Positions 25,572 through 33,670 of a stretch of DNA of 50,842 nucleotides are shown here, one piece after another. Numbering within the stretch: position 1 is the first letter of the stretch; the number at the start of each line of letters is the position of its first letter. A program made the translations under genes and the position numbers. The DNA lies in contig DATCGP010000025.1 of NCBI GenBank assembly GCA_036508875.1, positions 1 to 50,842 of the forward strand, given 5' to 3'. This DNA comes from PALSA-660 sp036508875. GTDB taxonomy: Bacteria > Actinomycetota > Coriobacteriia > Anaerosomatales > PALSA-660. A model generated the notes under the pieces. The model ran no database searches, had not been told where the DNA came from, and saw only the letters and a program-made list of their open reading frames with translations.

Positions 25572-25919
25572 TCAGCCCTTCTCGACGATCAGGGTGTACA
25601 CGTCCTGCAACACGTCGACGCTGTTGCGGGAGTGGTTGACCAGTTCGCGCGCGAAGTTGAGGATGCGGCGCACGTCGGTGATCCCCAGAGTCGAGAAGCG
25701 CAGGTCGTCCCACTCGGTGTGCGCGATGTAGGCCCACAGCTCGCCCAGCACGTACTGGATCGCTTCGATCTCGGGGCCGGTGAACTTGCCCCACTCCTTG
25801 CCGAGGCCTTGGCGAAGGCGCTCTACAGCGCGCTCGGTGGCCTGTGCCTTGCGGATCTGGAACGTGCGCATCCCGATCTCTTCGTCGGTCACATCGGGGC
25901 GCTGGTTGTTCATGCTCAT
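25572..25919 (-). CDS. Conserved-looking hypothetical protein, 115 aa
   Basis: I do not recognise this family. The ATG at 25919 is chosen because AGGAAGGGAG lies 10 nt upstream on the minus strand; the longer open frame upstream has no binding site. The protein is soluble, charged and predicted mainly helical (QIRKAQATERAVERLRQGLG; IEAIQYVLGELWAYIAHTEW; DVRRILNFARELVNHSR). It has no cysteines and no obvious catalytic motif. It is a single gene facing the ATP synthase operon across a shared terminator and divergent from the nitroreductase. Coding character is supported by the binding site and the neighbouring terminator. Confidence 0.7.
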   Translation of the reverse strand: MSMNNQRPDVTDEEIGMRTFQIRKAQATERAVERLRQGLGKEWGKFTGPEIEAIQYVLGELWAYIAHTEWDDLRFSTLGITDVRRILNFARELVNHSRNSVDVLQDVYTLIVEKG

Positions 25920-26067
25920 GGGTTCTTGGCTCCCTTCCTCACGGCGGAAGTTCGACGGGGGCTCATCGATTCCTGCTTTCACCGGACCGTGGCGGGCATC
26001 ATCTAGAATAGGGATGTTGTTCCCACCCGTGCGCGCGCCAGCGCACGCGCATGTGCGAAGGAGCCCG

Positions 26068-26583
26068 ATGGAGTTTCTCGACGTCATAGCGAAGCGACGC
26101 AGCGTCCGCCACTTCAACACGCGCATCGAAGTGACCGACGACGACGTGCGCGCGTTGCTCGAGGCGGGGACGACCGCACCGAGCGCCGGCAACATCCAGC
26201 CGTGGCGCTTCTACGTCGTCCGAAGCGTGGAGGCGCGCGAGCGTCTCGCGCAGGCGATGGGTCAGAGGTGGGCCACCGCCGCGCCGGTCGTGATCGTGGT
26301 GTGCGTCGATCCTCGACCGTGCGGCGCGCGCTACGGCCAGCGCGGCGAGCAGCTCTACGCCGTCCAGGACTCGGCGGCCGCGGTCCACTCGATACTGCTC
26401 GCCGCCGTCGACAGGGGCCTGGCCTCGTGTTGGATCGGCGCGTTCGACGACGAGGCGGTCCGCGAGGCGATCGGGGCACCGCGACCGGTGACGCCGATCG
26501 CGGTGCTGCCCGTCGGCCGTTCCGCGGAGGCCGCGGCCAAGCCCTCACGCAGGCCGCTGGGCGAGGTCACCACGTGGCTGTAG
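26068..26583 (+). CDS. Nitroreductase family protein
   Basis: 171 aa, ATG at 26068 with GAAGGAG at 26057-26063. Flavin (FMN) oxidoreductase of the nitroreductase fold: RRSVRHFNTRIEV at the N terminus (FMN phosphate contact), APSAGNIQPWRFYVV, and the central ASCWIGAFDDEAVREAIG segment. Substrate cannot be told from sequence. The 148-bp gap before it holds TAGAAT at 26004-26009, a possible -10 box without a clear -35. The downstream DNA glycosylase overlaps it by 10 nt. Confidence 0.9.
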   Translation: MEFLDVIAKRRSVRHFNTRIEVTDDDVRALLEAGTTAPSAGNIQPWRFYVVRSVEARERLAQAMGQRWATAAPVVIVVCVDPRPCGARYGQRGEQLYAVQDSAAAVHSILLAAVDRGLASCWIGAFDDEAVREAIGAPRPVTPIAVLPVGRSAEAAAKPSRRPLGEVTTWL

Positions 26584-27161
26584 CCGCCATCGGCGACTGC
26601 CGGTCGCTCGAGGCGCTGCGCGCCGACATCGGGGACTGCCGGCGATGTCCGCTCGCCGACACGCGCACGACGCTGGTGTTCGGCGTGGGCGATCCGCACG
26701 CACGGCTCATGTTCATCGGAGAGGCTCCGGGCAAGAACGAGGACCTGAAGGGGGAGCCGTTCGTCGGCGCTGCAGGAAAGTTCCTCGATGAGCTGCTCGC
26801 TTCGATAGGCATCGAGAGAAGCCAGGTCTACATCGCGAACATGGTCAAGTGCCGGCCGCCGGGCAACCGCGATCCCGAGCCGACCGAGATCGAGACCTGC
26901 GCGCCGTTCCTGGCCAGGCAGATCGAGCTCATAGACCCGGCGGTCATCGCGACGCTTGGGAGGTTCGCGGCGCACTACGTGCTCGGGCTGGACGCGCCGA
27001 TCACCTCGCTCCGCGGGAAGCTGTACCACCGCAACGGGCGCAACGTCGTACCGGTGTTCCACCCCGCCGCCGCGCTCTACGACTCATCCAAGCGCAGCGT
27101 GCTCGAGGACGACTTCAAGCGGCTGCGCGCCGTCATGGACCGTGTCGAGCAGGGCGGGTAG
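26574..27161 (+). CDS. udg: Uracil-DNA glycosylase, family 4 (iron-sulfur)
   Basis: 195 aa, GTG start overlapping the nitroreductase stop. It removes uracil from DNA in base excision repair. Four cysteines that would hold a [4Fe-4S] cluster are C22, C25, C93 and C109, in the family-4 spacing. GEAPGKNEDLKGEPFVG at about 49-65 is the active-site motif and VFHPAAALY the second one. The stop is directly followed by tsaE. Confidence 0.92.
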   Translation: MAVAAIGDCRSLEALRADIGDCRRCPLADTRTTLVFGVGDPHARLMFIGEAPGKNEDLKGEPFVGAAGKFLDELLASIGIERSQVYIANMVKCRPPGNRDPEPTEIETCAPFLARQIELIDPAVIATLGRFAAHYVLGLDAPITSLRGKLYHRNGRNVVPVFHPAAALYDSSKRSVLEDDFKRLRAVMDRVEQGG

Positions 27162-27659
27162 ATGCCGCAGATCCCGACGATCATCACGACGAGCCCGGAT
27201 GAGACGCGCCACGCCGGCGAGTTGCTGGGCCGGCTCGTCACGCCCGGCGACGTAGTGGCGCTCACCGGTGACCTCGGGGCCGGGAAGACGGTGCTCGTGC
27301 AGGGCATCGCGTCGGGCCTCGGCGTGGTCGGCCATGTCCCCAGCCCGACGTTCAACATCCTGCTCGTGCACCGTGCCCCGGTCACTCTGTTCCATTTCGA
27401 CCTGTACCGGCTTGAGGAGGCGTGCCAGCTCGCCGACATCGACTTCTACGAGACCCTCGAGTCAGGAGGCGTGTCGGTCATCGAGTGGGCGGACCGCTTC
27501 CCGACGGAGTTGCCGCCGGACCGGCTCGACGTGACGATCGCCGCGCCTGACGAGTCGACGCGGGAGCTGCTCGTCGCCGGGACGGGCCCACGCGCGCACA
27601 GGCTGGCACGACGCTGGCTCGAGAAGTGGCAGCGCCAGAGCAAGGTCGGACGGCCGTGA
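27162..27659 (+). CDS. tsaE: tRNA t6A biosynthesis ATPase TsaE
   Basis: 165 aa, ATG directly after the DNA glycosylase stop. It is the P-loop ATPase that works with TsaB and TsaD in making N6-threonylcarbamoyladenosine at tRNA position 37. The P-loop GDLGAGKT is at 36-43, and the HVPSPTFNILLVH and FHFDLYRL segments are typical. The stop overlaps the tsaB start in GTGA. Confidence 0.95.
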   Translation: MPQIPTIITTSPDETRHAGELLGRLVTPGDVVALTGDLGAGKTVLVQGIASGLGVVGHVPSPTFNILLVHRAPVTLFHFDLYRLEEACQLADIDFYETLESGGVSVIEWADRFPTELPPDRLDVTIAAPDESTRELLVAGTGPRAHRLARRWLEKWQRQSKVGRP

Positions 27660-28438
27660 AGCTGACACTCGCCTTCGACACGTCCACCGAGGAGGTCGCG
27701 ATCGGCCTGGGAAAGGTCGGCGCTCGCGGCGTCCACCTGCTGGGTGAGACCAACATCAACGTCCCGCGCGCGTCGCTCACGCACCTATTCCCGGCGATCA
27801 CCCGGCTGCTGCAGTCGGCGGACCGCACCATCGGGGACGTGGACGCGGTCGTCGTGGGCCGAGGGCCCGGGTCCTTCACCGGTGTGCGCATCGGGGTCTC
27901 GGCGTCGAAGGGCATCGCCCAAGGGCGCGGGATCCCACTGTTCGGCGTCAACACCCTCGATGCGGTCGCGGAACGCTTCTCCGGACGCCAGGGCCTGGTC
28001 GGGGTCGTCGGAGACGCGATGCGTAGCGAGATCTACCCCGCCCTGTACCGACTTTCCGGGGACACGATCGAGCGGCTGACCGGAGACGCTGTCGCGTCGC
28101 CTCCCATGGTCGCCGCGGAGTGGGCGACCCTCGGCGAGCCGGTCCTGCTGTCCGGGAACGCTCTGCGGAAGTACGCGGACGCGTTCACCGGAGCGATGGG
28201 GGATGCGGCGATCATCGCGCCCGAGGCGCTGTGGACACCGACCGGTGAGTCGCTGCTGATGGTCGCATGGCGGTCCTACGTCCGTGACGGGCTTGGTGAC
28301 GGAGACCCGGGCACGCTCCTCCCGGTCTACACGAGGCTCTCAGACGCCGAGGAAGCCGAGCGTTCCCGGGACGGGGTCAGCGGGCCATCACCCCGAAGCG
28401 GCGTGGCGGGGCCGCATGCCACCGGTGATGCGTCGTGA
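27656..28438 (+). CDS. tsaB: tRNA t6A biosynthesis protein TsaB
   Basis: 260 aa, GTG start overlapping tsaE. It is an ASKHA-fold partner of TsaD. LAFDTSTEEVAIGL at the N terminus, VVVGRGPGSFTGVRIGVSASKGIA in the middle and GDAMRSEIYPALYR follow the family. The last about 30 residues (from ERSRDGVSGP) are a disordered polar tail. The stop overlaps the rimI-tsaD start. Confidence 0.94.
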   Translation: MKLTLAFDTSTEEVAIGLGKVGARGVHLLGETNINVPRASLTHLFPAITRLLQSADRTIGDVDAVVVGRGPGSFTGVRIGVSASKGIAQGRGIPLFGVNTLDAVAERFSGRQGLVGVVGDAMRSEIYPALYRLSGDTIERLTGDAVASPPMVAAEWATLGEPVLLSGNALRKYADAFTGAMGDAAIIAPEALWTPTGESLLMVAWRSYVRDGLGDGDPGTLLPVYTRLSDAEEAERSRDGVSGPSPRSGVAGPHATGDAS

Positions 28439-29997
28439 GCGCGCGCGTCCGTCCGCTTGTGGAGACCGATCTCGAACGCATCGTGGCGCTCGAACGCGCC
28501 ACGTTCCCTTCGCCGTGGACGCGCGGGATGTTCATCGACGAGCTGCTGCAGGGAAGCAGTCGCGCTTGGTTCGTCGCCGATTCGCCGTGGGGCCTGCTTG
28601 GCTACACCGGTCTGATGGAGGTCGAGGGCGAGGGCCACATCCTCAACCTCGCAGTGCGCGCGGACGCACGCTGTCAGGGGGTCGGCTCGGCGTTGCTCAC
28701 GGCGGTCTTCGACGAGGCGCTGCGCAGGGGGTTGGACCGCCTGAGTCTGGAGGTCCGGCCGAGCAACGCCGCAGCCAGGGCGATGTATGAAGCCGCCGGC
28801 TTCTCCGAGGAGGGCCGTCGCCCCGGCTACTACTCCGACAGTGGCGAGGACGCGCTGATCATGTGGACCGGGTCTCTGGCGAGCGAGCCGATGCGGGAGG
28901 CGATCGCGAGGGTCGCGGAGCGGGCCTCGAGGATCGGGAACCTCTCGATAGACCGCGGGGACGGATCGGGGGTCGCCGGGGCGCCATCGGACGACGTCAT
29001 CCTCGCGATCGAGACGTCGTGTGACGAGACCGCGGCGGCGGTGATGCGTGGCGGCCGCGAGCTGCTCTCCAGCGTCGTGGCCAGTCAGATCGACTTCCAT
29101 GCGCGGTTCGGCGGTGTGGTGCCGGAGATCGCATCGCGCAAGCATGTCGAGGCGATCTCCGGCGTGGTCGACGAAGCGTTGTCGCTTGCGGGCATCGAGC
29201 TGAAGGATGTGACCGCGCTCGCCGTGACGTACGGTCCCGGCCTCGTCGGAGCGCTCGTAGTCGGTGTCTCGTACGCGAAGGGTCTGGCACTGGCGACGGG
29301 GCTTCCCTTGGTGGGGGTCAACCACTTGGAGGGGCATCTCTTCGCGAACGTGCTCGCGGAGCCGGACATCGAACCGCCTTTCGTCGCCCTTCTCGTCTCC
29401 GGGGGCCACACGTCGCTGGTGCACGTCCCGGCGTGGGGCGAGTACCACACGATGGGCTCCACACTCGACGACGCGGCGGGGGAGGCGTTCGACAAGGTCG
29501 CCAAAGCACTGGGGCTCGGCTACCCGGGCGGGCCTGCGATATCGCGGCTCGCAGCCGAGGGCGATCCGGCCGCCATCCCGTTCCCGCGCGCGATGATCAA
29601 CACCGCGGACCTCGACTTCTCGCTGTCGGGCCTGAAGACGGCGGTCGTCACCTACATCCGCAAGGAGCAGGCGGCCGGACGTGACCTGGATCTGCCCGAC
29701 ATAGCGGCGTCGTTCCAGGCCGCTGTCATAGACGTGCAGGTGTCGAAGGCGGTCCGCGCGGTCACCGAGACCGGTGTTCGCACGTTCCTCATCGGTGGCG
29801 GCGTCTCCGCGAACCCCGCACTCCGTGCCGCGCTCGCGAAAGCCCTCGGGGCGCGAGGCGTGAGGGTCAGCGTGCCGCCGTTCGACCTGTGCACCGACAA
29901 CGCCGCCATGATCGCCGCCGCCGCCCACTTCCGGCTGGGACGTGGCGAGACGCTGGGCCCCAGCGCCGAAGCGGTCCCCGATCTGCGCCTCGACTAG
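28435..29997 (+). CDS. RimI-TsaD fusion (N-acetyltransferase plus t6A transferase)
   Basis: 520 aa, GTG in a GTGA overlap with tsaB. Residues about 1-150 are a GNAT acetyltransferase of the RimI type, with the acetyl-CoA loop RCQGVGSALL and the SNAAARAMYEAAGF segment; RimI acetylates the N terminus of ribosomal protein S18 in model bacteria. A polar linker (about 155-185) leads to TsaD (about 187-520), starting VILAIETSCDETAAAV. The metal ligands H297 and H301 lie in NHLEGH, with the SGGHTSL and IGGGVSANPALR regions downstream. TsaD transfers the threonylcarbamoyl group to tRNA A37. Separate genes in many bacteria are joined here in one frame. Confidence 0.95.
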   Translation: MSARVRPLVETDLERIVALERATFPSPWTRGMFIDELLQGSSRAWFVADSPWGLLGYTGLMEVEGEGHILNLAVRADARCQGVGSALLTAVFDEALRRGLDRLSLEVRPSNAAARAMYEAAGFSEEGRRPGYYSDSGEDALIMWTGSLASEPMREAIARVAERASRIGNLSIDRGDGSGVAGAPSDDVILAIETSCDETAAAVMRGGRELLSSVVASQIDFHARFGGVVPEIASRKHVEAISGVVDEALSLAGIELKDVTALAVTYGPGLVGALVVGVSYAKGLALATGLPLVGVNHLEGHLFANVLAEPDIEPPFVALLVSGGHTSLVHVPAWGEYHTMGSTLDDAAGEAFDKVAKALGLGYPGGPAISRLAAEGDPAAIPFPRAMINTADLDFSLSGLKTAVVTYIRKEQAAGRDLDLPDIAASFQAAVIDVQVSKAVRAVTETGVRTFLIGGGVSANPALRAALAKALGARGVRVSVPPFDLCTDNAAMIAAAAHFRLGRGETLGPSAEAVPDLRLD

Positions 29998-30030
29998 GGT
30001 CACCGGCGACCCCTGGAACCGGCAGGCCGG

Positions 30031-30086
30031 GTCCCTGCGCCTCCCGGGATGTGAGTGTCACCCACTCACATCCGCTCCGCAGGGAC
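30031..30086 (+). terminator. Nested hairpin terminator after rimI-tsaD
   Basis: An outer 9-bp stem, GTCCCTGCG (30031-30039) with CGCAGGGAC (30078-30086), encloses a perfect 11-bp stem, GGATGTGAGTG (30047-30057) with 30063-30073. No T-tract follows. The outer arm ends directly against the -35 box of the groES promoter. Confidence 0.7.
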
Positions 30087-30115
30087 TTGCGCACGACTTC
30101 CGGCATCGGTATCAT
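30087..30115 (+). promoter_or_regulatory. groESL promoter
   Basis: TTGCGC at 30087-30092, a 17-bp spacer, then TATCAT at 30110-30115 (5 of 6 to the -10 consensus). Transcription would start near 30121-30123, directly before the CIRCE operator. Confidence 0.6.
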
Positions 30116-30126
30116 CAAAACGCCGG

Positions 30127-30153
30127 TTAGCAGTCGCGGGTCGCGAGTGCTAG
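30127..30153. promoter_or_regulatory. CIRCE operator (HrcA site) before groES
   Basis: TTAGCAGTC (30127-30135), a 9-bp spacer, then GAGTGCTAG (30145-30153). This matches the CIRCE consensus TTAGCACTC-N9-GAGTGCTAA with one mismatch in each arm. It overlaps the predicted start of transcription, so HrcA would block groESL transcription until heat or misfolding stress titrates it. Confidence 0.9.
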
Positions 30154-30186
30154 CAGACGAGAGTCATGGGTATCAAAGGTATGTCC

Positions 30187-30222
30187 GTCCGGGTGAGACC
30201 GCGCAGGCGGGTCTGCCCGGAC
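30187..30222 (+). other. Hairpin in the groES 5' leader
   Basis: GTCCGGG (30187-30193) pairs with CCCGGAC (30216-30222), continued by AGACC (30196-30200) with GGTCT (30210-30214) across a small internal loop. It lies between CIRCE and the groES binding site and may stabilise the message; no known class matched. Confidence 0.5.
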
Positions 30223-30272
30223 GACCGATATCAGAGAAGCATCACGCGACCAAGAACGATGGAGGGTAGAGC

Positions 30273-30557
30273 ATGAAACTCAAGCCGCTGGGCGACAACG
30301 TGGTGGTCAAGCAGGCCGAGGCCGAGCAGAAGACGAAGTCCGGCTTCATCATCCCCGACACGGCGCAGGAGAAGCCGCAGAAGGGCACCGTGATCGCGGT
30401 GGGCGAGGGCAAGTTCGAGAAGGGCGCCCGGGTGCCGATCGACGTCAAGGTGGGCGACACCGTCATCTACAGCAAGTACGGCGGGACCGACGTCAAGATC
30501 GACGAAGAGGAGTTCAAGATCCTGCACGCGACCGACATCTACGCGATCCTCGTCTAG
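30273..30557 (+). CDS. groES: Co-chaperonin GroES
   Basis: 94 aa, ATG with GGAGGG at 30262-30267. It is the lid of the GroEL folding chamber. MKLKPLGDNVVVKQ at the N terminus, a mobile loop around EQKTKSGFIIPDTAQEKPQ, and VGDTVIYSKYGGTDVKIDEEE follow the family at full length. It is controlled by CIRCE and followed by groEL in the same transcript. Confidence 0.98.
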   Translation: MKLKPLGDNVVVKQAEAEQKTKSGFIIPDTAQEKPQKGTVIAVGEGKFEKGARVPIDVKVGDTVIYSKYGGTDVKIDEEEFKILHATDIYAILV

Positions 30558-30630
30558 ACCGCGCGCTCGCATCGATCCCGCTGGTGACAGCTGGGCCCAC
30601 CCGACACATCAAGAAGGAGGCAACCACTCC

Positions 30631-32256
30631 ATGGCCAAGGACATCCAGTTCGACGAGGCCGCACGCCGCGGCCTCGAGGCCGGCGTCAACAAGCTCGCGA
30701 ACGCCGTCAAGGTCACGCTCGGTCCGAAGGGCCGCTACGTGGTGCTCGAGAAGAAGTTCGGCGCTCCGACGATCACGAACGACGGCGTCACCATCGCTCG
30801 CGAGATCGAGCTCGATGACCCCATCGAGAACATGGGCGCCCAGCTCGTCAAGGAGGTCGCCACCAAGACGAACGACGTCGCGGGTGACGGCACCACCACA
30901 GCCACCCTGCTCGCCCAGGTCATCGTCCGCGAAGGCCTGCGCAACGTAGCGGCCGGTGCGAACCCGCTCGCGCTGAAGCGCGGTATCGAGAAGGCCGTCG
31001 ACGCCGTCGTCGCGCAGATCAAGAAGGACGCTCGCGAGGTCGAGGACCAGACCGAGATCGCCAACGTCGGCGCCATCTCGGCCGGCGACCAGATGATCGG
31101 TGACAAGATCGCGGAAGCGATGAAGGTCGTCGGCAAGGACGGCGTCATCACCGTCGAGGAGTCGCAGACCTTCGGCATCGACATCGAGACCGTCGAGGGC
31201 ATGCAGTTCGACAAGGGCTACGTCTCGATGTACATGGTCACCGACCCCGATCGCATGGAGGCCGTGCTCACCGACCCGCTGATCCTCATCGCGAACCAGA
31301 AGATCACGTCCGTTCAGGACATCCTCCCGGTGCTTGAGAAGGTCATGCAGGCCGGCCGCCAACTGCTCATCATCGCCGAGGACGTCGAGGGCGAGGCCCT
31401 GCCGACACTCGTGCTCAACAAGCTACGCGGCACGTTCAGCTCCGTCGCCGTCAAGGCGCCGGGCTTCGGTGACCGCCGCAAGCGGATGCTCGAGGACATC
31501 GCCATCGTCACCGGTGGCCAGGTCGTGTCCGAGGAGCTCGGCATGAAGCTGGACGGCGTGACGCTCGAGATGCTCGGCCGCGCCAAGACCGTCAAGATCA
31601 CGAAGGACTCAACGACGATCATCGACGGCGCCGGCACCAAGGCGGACATCGACGGCCGGATCAAGCAGCTGAAGGCCGAGATCGAGAAGTCGGATTCCGA
31701 CTTCGACAAGGAGAAGCTGCAGGAGCGCCTGGCCAAGCTCTCCGGCGGCGTCGCCGTCATCAAGGTCGGCGCGGCCACGGAAGTCGAGCTCAAGGAGAAG
31801 AAGCACCGCATCGAGGACGCCCTGCAGGCGACCCGCGCGGCTGTGGAAGAGGGCATCGTCGCCGGCGGCGGCGTGGCGCTCGTCAACGCCGCTCCCGCGC
31901 TGGATGCGCTCAAGCTCACCGACGACGAGATGATCGGCGTCTCGATCATCCGCAAGGCGCTGGACGAGCCGCTGAAGACGATCGCCAGCAACGCCGGCTT
32001 CGAGGGTTCCGTCGTGGCCGAGCATGTCAAGGGCATGAAGAAGGGCGAGGGTCTGAACTCCGCCACAGGCGAGTATGGCGACCTCTTCAAGATGGGCGTC
32101 ATCGACCCGGTCAAGGTCACGCGCACGGCGCTCCAGAACGCAGCCTCCATCTCCGCGCTGATCCTGATCACCGAGACGACCGTCGCCGACATCCCGTCCA
32201 AGGACGACGGCGGCGCAGCCGCTGCCATGGGCGGCGGCATGGGCGGCATGTACTAG
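30631..32256 (+). CDS. groEL: Chaperonin GroEL
   Basis: 541 aa, ATG with AAGGAGG at 30613-30619. It forms the double-ring ATP-dependent folding machine. VTLGPKGRYVVLEKKFGAPTITNDGVTIA, the ATP-site AGDGTTTATLLAQ and the C-terminal flexible GGGMGGMY are clear. Full length with no internal disruption. A 15-bp hairpin follows. Confidence 0.98.
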   Translation: MAKDIQFDEAARRGLEAGVNKLANAVKVTLGPKGRYVVLEKKFGAPTITNDGVTIAREIELDDPIENMGAQLVKEVATKTNDVAGDGTTTATLLAQVIVREGLRNVAAGANPLALKRGIEKAVDAVVAQIKKDAREVEDQTEIANVGAISAGDQMIGDKIAEAMKVVGKDGVITVEESQTFGIDIETVEGMQFDKGYVSMYMVTDPDRMEAVLTDPLILIANQKITSVQDILPVLEKVMQAGRQLLIIAEDVEGEALPTLVLNKLRGTFSSVAVKAPGFGDRRKRMLEDIAIVTGGQVVSEELGMKLDGVTLEMLGRAKTVKITKDSTTIIDGAGTKADIDGRIKQLKAEIEKSDSDFDKEKLQERLAKLSGGVAVIKVGAATEVELKEKKHRIEDALQATRAAVEEGIVAGGGVALVNAAPALDALKLTDDEMIGVSIIRKALDEPLKTIASNAGFEGSVVAEHVKGMKKGEGLNSATGEYGDLFKMGVIDPVKVTRTALQNAASISALILITETTVADIPSKDDGGAAAAMGGGMGGMY

Positions 32257-32283
32257 GCCGCACGGACCGCACGACTTCACTCG

Positions 32284-32316
32284 TAGGGCCCCGGAGCGAC
32301 ACGCTCCGGGGCCCTA
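32284..32316 (+). terminator. Hairpin terminator after groEL
   Basis: A perfect 15-bp stem, TAGGGCCCCGGAGCG (32284-32298) with 32302-32316, closes on a 3-nt ACA loop. No T-tract. An extended -10-like TGC-TAGACT (-10 at 32329-32334) follows and may begin ychF transcription. Confidence 0.8.
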
Positions 32317-32393
32317 CCGTGGCTCTGCTAGACTTCACCACCGGGCCGGGCAGACCGCCTGCCGCCGGACTACACGAGGAGCACTCGCACCGA

Positions 32394-33458
32394 ATGGCAC
32401 TCTCCATCGGCATCGTGGGCCTTCCCAACGTCGGCAAGTCGACGCTGTTCACCGCGCTCACGCGCAAGCAGGTCGACGCCTCGAACTACCCGTTCGCGAC
32501 GATCGAGCCGAACGTGGGCGTGGTCGCGGTCCCGGACGCCCGCCTCGAGCGGCTCGCGGAGATCGCGAAGCCGGGGCGCATCGTTCCGGCGGTCGTGGAG
32601 TTCGTCGACATCGCCGGCCTGGTGAAGGGCGCGAGCGAGGGTGAGGGGCTCGGCAACCAGTTCCTCGCCAACATCCGTGAGACCGATGCGATCGCGGAAG
32701 TCGTCCGCTTCTTCTCCGACCCGAACGTCATCCACGTCGCCGGCGAGGTCGATCCCGCGAGCGACGTGGATACGATCAAGACCGAGCTCATCCTCGCCGA
32801 CCTCGGGACGCTGGAGAAGGCGCTGCCGCGTGTCGAGAAGGAGGCGAAGCGGGACGTGACCATCGCGGCGAAGGTCGAGACCGCCAAGCGGCTGTACGCG
32901 TGGATGGAGCAAGGCCACCGCGCACGCACGATGGAGATGACCGATGCCGAGCGGACCTCCGTCCGGGACCTGCACCTGCTCACGATGAAACCGATGCTCT
33001 ACGTCGCGAATGTGGACGAGGATGCGGCGACCGCCGAGCTTCCCGAGATCGACGGCATCCGCCCGATTCCGATCTGCGCGAAGGTCGAGTCCGAACTAGC
33101 CGACCTCGAACCCGAGGAGGCTGCGGCCTACCTGGCGGAACTGGGCCTGGCCGAACCGGGCCTGAACGCACTGATACGCCGCGCGTACGAGCTGCTCGGG
33201 CTGCAGTCGTTCTTCACGGCAGGCGAGATGGAGGTCCGGGCATGGACCGTCCGCCGCGGCGCGAAGGCCCCGGAAGCGGCAGGTGTGATCCACACCGACT
33301 TCGAGAAGGGCTTCATCAAGGCCGAGACGATCGGCTATGCGGACTACGACGCCCTCGGTGGGGAAGCGGGCGCGAAGGCGGCCGGGAAGCTTCGGATCGA
33401 GGGTCGGGACTACGTGATGCAAGACGGTGACGTGATGCACTTCCGCTTCAACGTCTGA
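32394..33458 (+). CDS. ychF: Redox-regulated ATPase YchF (Obg family)
   Basis: 354 aa from the ATG at 32394, where MALSIGIVGLPNVGKST gives the normal N terminus. It is a ribosome-associated P-loop NTPase that prefers ATP over GTP in studied homologues. G1 GLPNVGKST, the G3-equivalent DIAGLVKGASEGEGLGN, then a coiled-coil insert and a C-terminal TGS domain (EVRAWTVRRGAKAPEAAGVIH to DYVMQDGDVMHFRFNV). Slightly shorter than the about 363 aa of model proteins. Confidence 0.96.
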   Translation: MALSIGIVGLPNVGKSTLFTALTRKQVDASNYPFATIEPNVGVVAVPDARLERLAEIAKPGRIVPAVVEFVDIAGLVKGASEGEGLGNQFLANIRETDAIAEVVRFFSDPNVIHVAGEVDPASDVDTIKTELILADLGTLEKALPRVEKEAKRDVTIAAKVETAKRLYAWMEQGHRARTMEMTDAERTSVRDLHLLTMKPMLYVANVDEDAATAELPEIDGIRPIPICAKVESELADLEPEEAAAYLAELGLAEPGLNALIRRAYELLGLQSFFTAGEMEVRAWTVRRGAKAPEAAGVIHTDFEKGFIKAETIGYADYDALGGEAGAKAAGKLRIEGRDYVMQDGDVMHFRFNV

Positions 33459-33670
33459 GGCGGTAACCTGTACGCACCCCGCACGCCTTGCAGGGACTTC
33501 ACACTCACACCACACGTCGCAGCATCACAGAAGACCAGGCGCACGCACCGGCACGCACGTCGCTAGAAGGCCGGGGGCGGATGCACCTGGTCTCGGCGTA
33601 TATGCAGGCAAGGCGCTCGGGAATCGCATACGGTGAAACGCGGAAGCTGGACATAGAGGAGGCGCCCTTC

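Noticed and set aside
30127..30153. Possible riboswitch in the groES leader
   Set aside because: The inverted repeat with 9-bp spacer is fully explained as a CIRCE operator.
33459..33670. Possible purine riboswitch before guaB3
   Set aside because: I could not find the conserved loop sequences or the three-stem layout of the purine class; nothing else recognisable is present.
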